Below are positions 14,252-20,346 of a stretch of DNA of 20,346 nucleotides, piece after piece. Position 1 is the stretch's first letter, and the number at the start of each line of letters is the position of its first letter. Below the pieces are notes generated by a model. That model searched no databases and was not told the DNA's origin. It saw nothing but the letters and a program-made list of their open reading frames with translations. Location: contig CAKZKB010000396.1 of NCBI GenBank assembly GCA_937121005.1, forward strand, positions 1 through 20,346, in the 5' to 3' direction. The position numbers were made by a program, and so were the translations under genes. The DNA comes from an uncultured cyanobacterium (GTDB taxonomy: Bacteria > Cyanobacteriota > Cyanobacteriia > Cyanobacteriales > Geitlerinemataceae).

Positions 14252-15685
14252 ATGGCATTCTGGCAAGCGGGACAGGCGATCGACAACGGCAAATACGAAA
14301 TCCGCGAGTGCATTGGTGGCGGTGGGTTTGGGGTGACGTATAAGGCGATCGCGTCTGGCGATCGGCAAGTCGTCGCTATCAAAACCCTCAACCGCAATCT
14401 GTTCAAAAGCGACACCGAGTTTGACAAGTGGCAAACCAAGTTTATCAACGAAGCCGTCTGTCTGTCCAAATGCAGCCATCCCCATATTGTTGAGGTGCGC
14501 GAAGTTATTCGCGAGGGGAACCTGTGGGGAATGGTGATGGATTACGTGGAGGGGACGAATTTAGCTGAATGCGTGGCAGATAAAGGGAGATTATCCGTTG
14601 ATGAGGCGATCGCCTACATTCGTCAAGCGGGAGCCGCGCTGTCAGTGGTTCATGACAAAGCCATGCTGCATCGCGACATCAAACCCCAGAATATCATGCT
14701 GCGGGCAGCCACAGGCGAGGCCATTTTAATTGATTTTGGGTTGGCGCGAGAAGTCATCTTTGACCAGACGCAAACCTTCACCAATGCGGGAACCGAATGT
14801 TACGCCGCACCGGAACAATACCAACCGCGAACCGCATCTAAACGGAGAACGAAACTCGGTTACTATTCTGATGTGTACGCGCTAGCGGCAACGCTGTACT
14901 ATTTAGTGACGGCAGAAACGCCATTACCGGCCAATTTTCGCCAGCAAGGAATCCCGTTACCTGCGCCCCAACATCACAACCCGGATCTGGATGACAAGGT
15001 TAACGATGCCATTTTAACAGGCATGGCGTTGGAACCGCAAGATCGTCCGCAAACAGTGGCGGCGTGGCTGGAATTGTTTGCACCGGAAAATAACGATCCT
15101 ATATTTTGCTTCGATCGGGGTCTTGACTTGTATAACTTAGGACGAAACGAGGAGGCGATCGCCAGTTACGATAAAGCTCTCCAAATTAAATCAGATTATA
15201 ACGCAGTCTGGAATAATCGTGGAATTGATTTGTCTAAATTAGGACGATATGAAGAGGCGATCGCCAGTTACGATAAAGCTCTCCAAATTAATCCCGATAA
15301 ACACGAATCCTGGGATGGCCGCGGCGTTGCTTTATTCCATTTAGGACGATATGAAGAGGCGATCGCTAGTTTTGATAAAACTCTCCAAATTAATCCCAGT
15401 GATGATATAGCTTGGTACAATCGCGGCTTTACTTTAGATAAATTAGGACGATATGGAGAAGCGATCGCTAGTTGGGATAAAGTTCTCCAAATTAAACCCG
15501 ATAAACACGAAGCCTGGTATGCTAAGGCTGTGTGCTACGCCCGTCAAAATAACCTGGAAGATGCACTGAAACACTTACAGCAAGCCATAGAACTCAATCC
15601 CAAATGGCGAGAAACGGCAAAAAATGTTTCTGTTTTTGACAATATTCGCCGCGATCGCCGCTTTCGGATCCTGGTAGGAGAGTAA
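14252..15685 (+). CDS. Ser/Thr protein kinase with C-terminal TPR repeats
   Basis: A eukaryotic-like (Hanks-type) kinase, cytosolic as no membrane span is seen. The kinase domain spans residues about 15-280: glycine loop GGGGFGVTY (22-30), ATP-binding Lys44 in VAIK, catalytic HRDIKPQN (140-147), DFG (161-163) and APE (186-188). Four TPR units (about 283-415) follow. They are encoded by 102-bp DNA repeats (TTAGGACGA recurs at 15137, 15239, 15341 and 15443), then a fifth, more diverged unit and a charged tail. Each TPR has EAIAS, spelled through the GCGATCGC or GCGATCGCC word. The open frame reaches back to 14087 but would overlap the toxin gene. The ATG at 14252 (MAFWQAGQAIDNGKYEI) matches the usual start just before the glycine loop. 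Substrates and signal are unknown; the TPRs probably recruit partners. Confidence 0.92.
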   Translation: MAFWQAGQAIDNGKYEIRECIGGGGFGVTYKAIASGDRQVVAIKTLNRNLFKSDTEFDKWQTKFINEAVCLSKCSHPHIVEVREVIREGNLWGMVMDYVEGTNLAECVADKGRLSVDEAIAYIRQAGAALSVVHDKAMLHRDIKPQNIMLRAATGEAILIDFGLAREVIFDQTQTFTNAGTECYAAPEQYQPRTASKRRTKLGYYSDVYALAATLYYLVTAETPLPANFRQQGIPLPAPQHHNPDLDDKVNDAILTGMALEPQDRPQTVAAWLELFAPENNDPIFCFDRGLDLYNLGRNEEAIASYDKALQIKSDYNAVWNNRGIDLSKLGRYEEAIASYDKALQINPDKHESWDGRGVALFHLGRYEEAIASFDKTLQINPSDDIAWYNRGFTLDKLGRYGEAIASWDKVLQIKPDKHEAWYAKAVCYARQNNLEDALKHLQQAIELNPKWRETAKNVSVFDNIRRDRRFRILVGE

Positions 15686-15696
15686 ACCCGGTTTCT
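15684..15696. repeat. Palindromic repeat AAACCCGGTTTCT, copy 2
   Basis: A shorter copy of the 12939-12953 palindrome. It shares its first two bases with the TAA stop of the kinase gene (15683-15685). The rest of the 143-bp spacer to 15828 shows nothing recognisable. Confidence 0.7.
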
Positions 15697-15828
15697 CATG
15701 GATTTTTAGTTTGGCATTATTTTCTCACCGACACTTGACAATAACTGTAATTACTAACCAATCTTCCCCATCTCGAACAGCAAACAACCGCAAGCAAGAT
15801 GTTGGCGCTACAAAGTAGACATGAATGC

Positions 15829-16143
15829 TTACCGATCGTCTAAAATGGATTCGAGATCTCTTGCTCCATGAATAACTCTAAGAATTTCAACTTTATCATC
15901 AGCGATTCGATAAAAAATCAGGAACCTCCTAAATCCTTTAATTGCTTGTTGTCGGATACCAGCTAGTCTAGGATTAGAGAATTGACAAGGTTTCCCCATT
16001 TTCGGAGCTTTAGCAAGTTTCTGAAATGTACTTTCGGCGGCCATTAAAAAGCGATCGGAGGCATCCAAGTTATCGGCGGCAATGTAAGTCGCCACTTCAA
16101 TTAAATCGCGGATAACTTGCGGTCGTTTGTTAACCTTGTTCAT
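15829..16143 (-). CDS. RelE/ParE-family toxin
   Basis: A 104-residue toxin of the RelE/ParE fold. The pattern is RPQVIRDLIEVATYIAADN, then ASDRFLMAAESTFQKLAKAP, then GKPCQF, then GIRQQAIKGFRRFLIFYRIA and KVEILRVIHGARDLESIL. The conserved terminal elements FYRI and RVIHGARD are typical. Length and the absence of extra domains are normal. ParE relatives poison gyrase and RelE relatives cleave mRNA; which applies here cannot be told. The start ATG at 16143 overlaps the antitoxin gene by 14 bp, so the two are co-translated. It is convergent with the kinase gene. Confidence 0.88.
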   Translation of the reverse strand: MNKVNKRPQVIRDLIEVATYIAADNLDASDRFLMAAESTFQKLAKAPKMGKPCQFSNPRLAGIRQQAIKGFRRFLIFYRIADDKVEILRVIHGARDLESILDDR

Positions 16144-16390
16144 CAGTTTTGAGTCGATCGCGTACAGCCGATCGAATATCTTGCCAGTCTTGCTGCGTCA
16201 TAGGGGTTGCCGTTCCCGAGTCTAACCCTTCGAGTAACAAATTTTCCAGGCGATCGTGCGCTCTTCGTTCCCGATCTTGACGTACCAATTCCTGAAAATA
16301 CGCGCTGAGGTTGTCGTAGCCTTCTTTAGCCACAGTTTCTTCGATATAATCTCCCATCGAATCCGGTAAAGAAATGTTAATGGTTTTCAT
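16130..16390 (-). CDS. ParD-like ribbon-helix-helix antitoxin
   Basis: An 86-residue antitoxin beginning MKTINISLPDSMGDYIEETV, a ribbon-helix-helix DNA-binding N-terminus. Its acidic and helical C-terminal half would bind the toxin encoded downstream. The frame extends 13 codons further up to 16429. However, AAGGAG lies nine bases before the ATG at 16390, and the MKTINISLP start is the family norm, so I chose 16390. The gene overlaps the toxin by 14 bp and should repress the shared operon. Confidence 0.88.
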   Translation of the reverse strand: MKTINISLPDSMGDYIEETVAKEGYDNLSAYFQELVRQDRERRAHDRLENLLLEGLDSGTATPMTQQDWQDIRSAVRDRLKTDEQG

Positions 16391-16552
16391 CAGTGCTGAC
16401 TCCTTGAATTGAGTTCGCGATCGAGGCAAGCCACTACATCCACAGGATAAGTCTTTATATAGAATCTCGATCGCCTAATATTAAAGATAGCACGTAATAC
16501 CATTTTCCGAAAACAGTGCTACACTTACAATTGTTAGACGAGCGCATGGCGG

Positions 16553-16604
16553 CGATCGCGTTCCAGTTGCCCGCAGACGGTCAAACTTGCAGGCATTCTG
16601 GCAA
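16553..16604. repeat. 29-bp dispersed repeat, copy 3, with a kinase-start-like tail
   Basis: 16553-16581 matches copies 1 and 2 with two and three mismatches. Then 16592-16604 (GGCATTCTGGCAA) is identical to codons 2-5 of the kinase gene. The frame continues as AFWQPVQAV against AFWQAGQAI of the kinase. The segment is cut off by the heptamer array at 16630. It may be a relic of a second kinase gene of the same type. It sits in the 258-bp spacer between the ParD-like start (16390) and the HAD stop (16649); nothing else is recognised there. Confidence 0.55.
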
Positions 16605-16629
16605 CCAGTACAAGCGGTTCTCAAGACTG

Positions 16630-16657
16630 ACTGGTCACTGGTCACTGGTCACTGGTC
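16630..16657. repeat. Heptamer array, 4 x ACTGGTC, running into the HAD gene
   Basis: Four perfect ACTGGTC units followed by ACTG. The minus-strand HAD phosphatase ends inside the array: its final residues SDQ and its TGA (16651-16649) are made of repeat sequence. Confidence 0.9.
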
Positions 16658-17320
16658 ACTGAATTGACCCAATATTGACTCAATCAATTCTCGCACGCCG
16701 GCTCCCCGTTCCCCAACCGTGACGCGATCGGCTTTTTCTTTAACTTCGGGTAACGCATTGGCAACCGCTACACCGCAACCGCAAACCTCGAACAAATGGA
16801 TATCGTTTTCGGCATCACCCACACCGACAACAGTTTCCGGTTGGAGGTTTAAATGAGCGATCGCGGCGTGCAAGCCACTCCCTTTATTGGCTCCGGCGGG
16901 TAACACCATCACGGCTCGTTTGTTAAGAATTATTTCTAGCGATAATCCCATTTCGGCGATGGTTTGGCGAACGGTTTCCTCGTAGGGTTTCCAAGTGGCG
17001 ACGATCGCTTCTCCGGCTTCAAATTCCACTCCCCGCGATCGCAGGGTTTCGATAAATTCCGGCGGTGGCGGATCGCCTAAGACGCGAGTTTCCTGGGTTT
17101 GGGGAATATAAAGCAATGCCCCATTTTCAGCCACGACAACATCAAAGAGATCGAGACGATCGCAAATAGTTTTTAAGTCATCGAGTTGTCTCCCAGTAAT
17201 TAGAATCGCTTTTTTTCCGGCACTCTGGAGGCGATCGAGAGCTTCCCAGGTTTGGGGTTCCACTCGTCCGTCTTTGGCAAGTGTACCGTCGTAGTCAGTG
17301 GCTAGAGCAGAGTAAGACAT
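16649..17320 (-). CDS. HAD-superfamily (Cof-like) sugar/phospho-hydrolase
   Basis: A 223-residue phosphatase. Motif I is DYDGT with nucleophile Asp9 and acid/base Asp11. Motif II is Thr42 in ILITGR, motif III is Lys146 in ANKGSGL, and motif IV is GDAENDI with Asp169 and Asp173, which bind magnesium. The alpha/beta cap lies between about residues 85 and 140. The AGANKGSGL and GVGDAENDIHLF spacing matches the Cof/phosphoglycolate-phosphatase-like IIB subfamily. The true substrate (sugar phosphate, phosphoglycolate or other) cannot be told. The frame is open up to 17434, but that extension translates heptamer repeat. The ATG at 17320 gives the normal MSYSALATDYDGTL start. The last residues are encoded by the ACTGGTC array. 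Confidence 0.88.
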   Translation of the reverse strand: MSYSALATDYDGTLAKDGRVEPQTWEALDRLQSAGKKAILITGRQLDDLKTICDRLDLFDVVVAENGALLYIPQTQETRVLGDPPPPEFIETLRSRGVEFEAGEAIVATWKPYEETVRQTIAEMGLSLEIILNKRAVMVLPAGANKGSGLHAAIAHLNLQPETVVGVGDAENDIHLFEVCGCGVAVANALPEVKEKADRVTVGERGAGVRELIESILGQFSDQ

Positions 17321-17326
17321 TTCTTT

Positions 17327-17368
17327 CAATGAGCAATGAACAATGAGCAATGAGCAATGAGCAATGAG
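17327..17368. repeat. Heptamer array, 6 x CAATGAR, just upstream of the HAD start
   Basis: Six contiguous units: five CAATGAG and one CAATGAA (17334-17340). It lies six bases upstream of the HAD ATG (minus strand), so it forms the mRNA leader of that gene if transcription starts beyond it. Confidence 0.9.
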
Positions 17369-17376
17369 TTTTGAAT

Positions 17377-17498
17377 GTAGGTTGGGTTGAAGCATGAAAA
17401 CCCGTTTACAACGCATCAACGCGACAACGAACAACGAACAACGGAATCCAGTCGCTTAGCTGTAGAATTGCGTAGGTTGGGTTGAAGCATGAAAACCC
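17377..17498. repeat. 27-bp direct repeat, two copies 95 bp apart
   Basis: Identical copies at 17377-17403 and 17472-17498, beginning GTAGGTTGGGTTGAAG and ending GAAAACCC. In each copy GGGTT and AACCC can pair, and the second copy extends to AACCCAAC for a longer hairpin. GGTTGGGTT/AACCCAAC repeats are frequent in cyanobacterial spacers. Between the copies are short ACGAACA units. After them come TTTTGAA units near 17525-17540 and otherwise unremarkable spacer up to 17603. Confidence 0.85.
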
Positions 17499-17603
17499 AA
17501 CAACTCAATGCGCGAAATTCTTAATTTTGAATTTTGAATTGGAGCGAAGCGACTGGCGTTGGGTATCGTTCCTCCATTCAGGTATCCTAGCATCTAGGGG
17601 TGT

Positions 17604-17669
17604 AGAAACCCGGTTTCTTGTCCATAGCCAGACTAAATTCGAGTTTATCCTTTGAGAAACCGGGTTTCT
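17604..17669. repeat. Inverted pair of the AGAAACC(C/G)GGTTTCT palindrome
   Basis: AGAAACCCGGTTTCT at 17604-17618 and its reverse complement AGAAACCGGGTTTCT at 17655-17669, 36 bp apart, downstream of the Kir channel gene. Each can form its own hairpin, or the two can pair with each other. Possible 3' processing or termination signal, without direct proof. Confidence 0.7.
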
Positions 17670-17701
17670 GGCGAGTCCAAACCTAACCCCTAACACCTCG
17701 C

Positions 17702-17729
17702 ACCTCATACCTCATACCTCATACCTCAT
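17702..17729. repeat. Heptamer array, 4 x ACCTCAT, containing the Kir channel stop
   Basis: Four perfect ACCTCAT units, preceded by a variant ACCTCGC. On the minus strand the Kir gene ends inside it: the last residues (MRYEV) and the TGA (17714-17712) are encoded by ATGAGGT units. Confidence 0.9.
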
Positions 17730-18653
17730 CTCGATCGCCCGATGAAAGTGACGAAAATCGGCATAGCGATGTCCGTCTTCCGTGTTGTAAATAATATCGA
17801 CAAATTGATGGTTCCATAAAATCTCATTGGGTGCGTAAGTATGACGGGTTTGGACGGCTTGCGCCACCGTTTCGTCGATACCGGAAAGAGAAGCAACGAG
17901 GGTCGATCGCATTTGTTCTAAACTTTCAGAAGTCATACCGTAGAAGGGGCTGCTTTCCGTAATTGCGTGCATGACTGTCCAACTGATGGTAAAGGTAGGC
18001 GTGCGATCGCTCAGCAGTTCTACTGGATACAAACGGCGCATAAATTCTCCTTCGCTGCTAATTTCATCCCGCATCAAATAGACCTTCATTTCCGCTTCTA
18101 AAATCTGATTTCGCCGTTGGTTTGCCGTGCGAAACATGAGAGTCGGAATGCCATTGTAAGGACGGACGACAGCAATGCGACTGAACGCAACTCGCGCCGT
18201 CGGTTGGGCAAAGCGAGCAAATGCCAGCCCGGTAATTAATGCCGTCCCTAACAGTCCAGTTAAAGACTCGATCGCCACCATGATATTAGCATATAATGTC
18301 GTCGGAGCCATGCCTCCGTAACCAATTGTCGAGAGGGTTTGGACGCTAAAAAAGAACAGATCCAGCAAAGACCCAGGTCTGGCGTTGGCAATACAATCGC
18401 CACCGAGAAAATAGGCGATCGCGAAGAGAAAGTTTGTCGCGATATAGAATAGAATGACAACAGCAAAAAATCCCCACCAAGGCACCACTAGCATCAAGTG
18501 ATAGGGATCTTGCCAGTAGGCATACCAAACGCCAAAATCGGGAATCCGAAATCGTCCGTTTTGGAACTCGATCCGTAGCTTTGGTGGCAAGCCGTCCGTA
18601 TCTTGATTTTTAACCTGTCGGGATTTTGTCCAGTAACGCAAAGGAGGTAACAT
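17712..18653 (-). CDS. Inward-rectifier-type potassium channel (KirBac-like)
   Basis: A tetrameric two-transmembrane potassium channel with a cytoplasmic Kir domain. In the 313 residues from the ATG at 18653, an amphipathic slide helix (about 43-55) leads to span 1 (about 56-82). The pore helix and selectivity filter TIGYG (109-113) follow, then span 2 (about 122-147) and the immunoglobulin-like cytoplasmic domain (about 151-305: RPYNGIPTLMFRTANQRRNQILEAEMKVYLMRDE, and SWTVMHAITESSPFYG). The frame also permits a GTG start at 18704, adding MYGRFAKRPYEHWSLIP. That extension translates the palindromic insertion at 18673-18702, so I favour 18653, although no ribosome site is seen. The last residues come from a heptamer array. 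It probably serves potassium homeostasis; the gating ligand is unknown. Confidence 0.93.
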   Translation of the reverse strand: MLPPLRYWTKSRQVKNQDTDGLPPKLRIEFQNGRFRIPDFGVWYAYWQDPYHLMLVVPWWGFFAVVILFYIATNFLFAIAYFLGGDCIANARPGSLLDLFFFSVQTLSTIGYGGMAPTTLYANIMVAIESLTGLLGTALITGLAFARFAQPTARVAFSRIAVVRPYNGIPTLMFRTANQRRNQILEAEMKVYLMRDEISSEGEFMRRLYPVELLSDRTPTFTISWTVMHAITESSPFYGMTSESLEQMRSTLVASLSGIDETVAQAVQTRHTYAPNEILWNHQFVDIIYNTEDGHRYADFRHFHRAIEMRYEV

Positions 18654-18664
18654 GGGAATCAGCG

Positions 18665-18710
18665 ACCAGTGTTCGTAGGGGCGTTTCGCGAAACGTCCGT
18701 ACACCAGTGT
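18665..18710. mobile_element. 30-bp palindromic mini-element with 8-bp direct repeats
   Basis: ACCAGTGT occurs at 18665-18672 and again at 18703-18710, exactly bounding 30 bp (18673-18702). That insert starts TCGTAGGGGCG, has GTTTCGCGAAAC at its centre and ends GTCCGTAC, a long imperfect palindrome. The layout is that of an insertion with target-site duplication. The left end matches the GTAGGGGC ends of the element at 6866-6918. It lies 20-50 bp upstream of the Kir ATG. Confidence 0.6.
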
Positions 18711-18888
18711 CCAGTTTTAATCCGATCGAAGAGCATTTTTGATATTAATGTTTGATTGAGTATTGTGCTGTAACTGGGGATACCGCCGCTAGTCGCACGC
18801 CCGCGATTTCTCAAAAATACACCCATTTGGCCGTTCTTGGTATAAGATAGATAAACCGAGGTTTTTACACTGCTTGGGTTGCCAATCG

Positions 18889-19968
18889 ATGTCCGAGCTA
18901 GCCGCACTCAATTCCCGACAACAACAGATTTTATGCGCGACGGTGCGCCACTACATTGCCACCGCCGAACCCGTTGGCTCGAGAACGCTAGTCGAAGAGT
19001 ACGACTTGCGCGTCAGTCCGGCCACGATCCGCTCGAGTATGGGAGTATTAGAACGTGCCGGACTGTTGTACCAGCCTCACGTTTCTGCTGGACGCATTCC
19101 GTCGGATTCGGGGTATCGTTTTTATGTGGATGATTGGGTCGTACCCTCGCCAGAGGTGGCGGTGCGCGTAGAACAACTGTTAGGCGATCGCCTCAATTGG
19201 GACAGTTGGAGTCTGGAGGCGCTGTTACGGGGAGCGGCGCAAATTTTAGCGACTCTTAGCGGTTATATTACCTTAATTACGCTACCGCAAACCAGCACGG
19301 CACGTCTGCGACATTTGCAACTGGTGCGGGTAGACGATCGCCGGGTAATGGCGATCGTGGTGACAGATACCTATCAAACTCAGTCGGCGGTGCTAGAGTT
19401 GTATGCTGCCGAAACCGAAGAAACAGACAGCGATCGGATCGAGGGAGAATTGCAAATATTATCGAACTTTTTGACCGAACAGTTGCGCGAAAAACAGCTA
19501 AGCGAACTGGCGAATTTGGACTGGAACGAACTCGATCGCCAGTTTCAACGCTACGCAGACGTGCTGAAACGAGGGTTAACGGAGTTGATAAGCTGCTTCC
19601 ACGCTGCGCCGCGATCGGATTTACTTGTCAGTGGGGTTTCGGAGGTGTTGCGACAGCCAGAATTTGCCCGCGTCGATCGCGTTCAAACCCTGATCCATCT
19701 CCTCGAAGACGAGCCCGATCGCCTGTTACCGCTCATTTTTGAAACCTGCGACGATCGCGGAAAGCGCGTCACCGTTCGCATCGGTGCGGAAAACCATCTC
19801 GAACCGATCCGCACTTGCGCTTTAGTGTCGGCGACGTACCAACGAGAGTCGGTTCCGGTGGGTAGCGTGGGGGTTTTGGGGCCAACTCGGATGGTGTACG
19901 AAAACGCGATCGCGGTGGTTGAAGCTGCCGCCGACTATTTATCGGATGCGATCGCCCAGTTCAACTAA
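18889..19968 (+). CDS. hrcA: Heat-inducible transcription repressor HrcA
   Basis: It represses chaperone genes (groESL, often dnaK) by binding the CIRCE operator and is released when GroEL is busy. The 359 residues start with a winged helix (LNSRQQQILCATVRHYIATAEPVGSRTLVE, then VSPATIRSSMGVLERAGLL, then HVSAGRIPSDSGYRFYVD). A GAF-like regulatory domain follows (about 100-330). The hallmark C-terminus reads SATYQRESVPVGSVGVLGPTRMVYENAIAVVE. The frame is open from TTG at 18874, but the ATG at 18889 (MSELAALNSRQQQIL) is the family start. No CIRCE inverted repeat (TTAGCACTC/GAGTGCTAA) was found near it or elsewhere in the window. It is divergent from the Kir gene, with 235 bp between starts, and convergent with the FkbM-type gene 15 bp downstream. 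Confidence 0.96.
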   Translation: MSELAALNSRQQQILCATVRHYIATAEPVGSRTLVEEYDLRVSPATIRSSMGVLERAGLLYQPHVSAGRIPSDSGYRFYVDDWVVPSPEVAVRVEQLLGDRLNWDSWSLEALLRGAAQILATLSGYITLITLPQTSTARLRHLQLVRVDDRRVMAIVVTDTYQTQSAVLELYAAETEETDSDRIEGELQILSNFLTEQLREKQLSELANLDWNELDRQFQRYADVLKRGLTELISCFHAAPRSDLLVSGVSEVLRQPEFARVDRVQTLIHLLEDEPDRLLPLIFETCDDRGKRVTVRIGAENHLEPIRTCALVSATYQRESVPVGSVGVLGPTRMVYENAIAVVEAAADYLSDAIAQFN

Positions 19969-19983
19969 AATTGGCTTGGGGAA

Positions 19984-20346
19984 CTAAGCTGCCACCACTG
20001 CTTTCGTGTCGGTTTTTTGTACGAACTCCCAAGCCTCTTTTAAAATCGGTTGGCTAGCAAGTTCGGACGATTGTACGCCAATAATATCGCGGCCGGCGGC
20101 AATAACTTCGTATCCCGCATCCTTTAGCAGTTGCTTTCCGGCGGCGCGATCGTCCCTCGATAGCAGGGTTTCCTCGTAAATCACCATCCCTGGGGTATAG
20201 CGTCCCACATCGATTAATTTTAACATCTCGTAGTCGTAGCCTTCGACATCGATTAGAATCAGATCGATCTTTTCGACTCCGTGTTTTTTAAGCAAGTCTG
20301 CAAAGGTGATGCAGTTGACTTGCATGGAGCGAACGCGCTGTTCGAT
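19984..20346 (-). CDS. FkbM-family methyltransferase, 5' part outside window
   Basis: The C-terminal 120 residues of an SAM-dependent methyltransferase. The frame is open to the window edge (reading IEQRVRSMQVNCITFADLLK), so the ATG at 20325 is internal rather than the start. The segment SMQVNCITFADLLKKHGV is followed by KIDLILIDVEGYDYEMLKLID, the FkbM signature in which Asp-Val-Glu-Gly follows a strand. The rest fits the late Rossmann strands (TPGMVIYEETLL, then LKDAGYEVIAAGRDIIGVQ). FkbM proteins O-methylate natural products or sugars. The substrate is not evident and the SAM-binding N-terminal part is not visible. It is convergent with hrcA, with a 15-bp gap and no terminator hairpin seen. 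Confidence 0.85.
   Translation of the reverse strand: MEQRVRSMQVNCITFADLLKKHGVEKIDLILIDVEGYDYEMLKLIDVGRYTPGMVIYEETLLSRDDRAAGKQLLKDAGYEVIAAGRDIIGVQSSELASQPILKEAWEFVQKTDTKAVVAA

Noticed and set aside
15735..15763. Promoter with TTGACA at 15735-15740
   Set aside because: No acceptable -10 box 16-18 bp downstream, and no plus-strand gene follows.
17321..17434. N-terminal extension of the HAD phosphatase to 17434
   Set aside because: The added residues are a translation of the CAATGAR heptamer array; the HAD motif I normally lies within ten residues of the start, as from 17320.
18840..18888. CIRCE operator or clear promoter before hrcA
   Set aside because: No TTAGCACTC/GAGTGCTAA pair is present; TATAAG-like sequence at 18841 has no matching -35 at a normal distance.
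20323..20325. ATG at 20325 as the start of the methyltransferase
   Set aside because: The frame continues to the window edge with FkbM-like sequence, and the remaining 113 residues lack the SAM-binding half.

Overview
The window reads as chromosomal DNA of a cyanobacterium, most likely filamentous and Oscillatoriales-like. The palindrome GCGATCGC (HIP1) and GATCG-rich variants occur throughout genes and spacers. Intergenic DNA is rich in short tandem repeats of 7-8 bp and small palindromes. The gene content also fits: a CO2-hydration subunit of a specialised NDH-1 complex, a prokaryotic Kir channel, a cyanobacterial-type kinase-TPR protein and a two-partner-secretion (TPS) exoprotein. Genus and species cannot be named from the sequence alone.

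Left part (1-9726). A minus-strand operon holds a fatty acyl-AMP ligase followed 3 bp later by a cytochrome P450 cut off by the window edge, probably for an oxidised lipid or lipopeptide. Divergent to it is a 1169-residue TPS exoprotein with internal beta-helix repeats. A 12-copy octamer array lies about 85 bp upstream of that gene, and near-identical 34-bp repeats flank it. After two hairpin elements comes a convergent ABC exporter, then a secreted six-cysteine protein of unknown function.

Middle (9727-12902). An orphan membrane sensor histidine kinase and a CO2-hydration protein (ChpX/CupB type) lie on the plus strand, without their usual partners.

Toxin-antitoxin island (12903-16390). It holds an AbrB-type antitoxin with only a short stub where a toxin would start, a translationally coupled DUF433/DUF5615 pair, a Ser/Thr kinase with four 102-bp TPR units, and a convergent ParD/ParE-like pair. 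A 22-bp repeat and a 29-bp dispersed repeat punctuate the island and suggest repeated module gain and loss.

Right part (16391-20346). A HAD phosphatase and a Kir channel lie on the minus strand; both take their last codons and stop from heptamer arrays. The HrcA heat-shock repressor is divergent from the channel. The 3' part of an FkbM-type methyltransferase is convergent to HrcA and runs off the window. Just upstream of the Kir start is a 30-bp palindrome bounded by an 8-bp direct repeat, which looks like a mini-element insertion.

No tRNA, rRNA, CRISPR array, transposase gene or CIRCE operator was recognised by eye.
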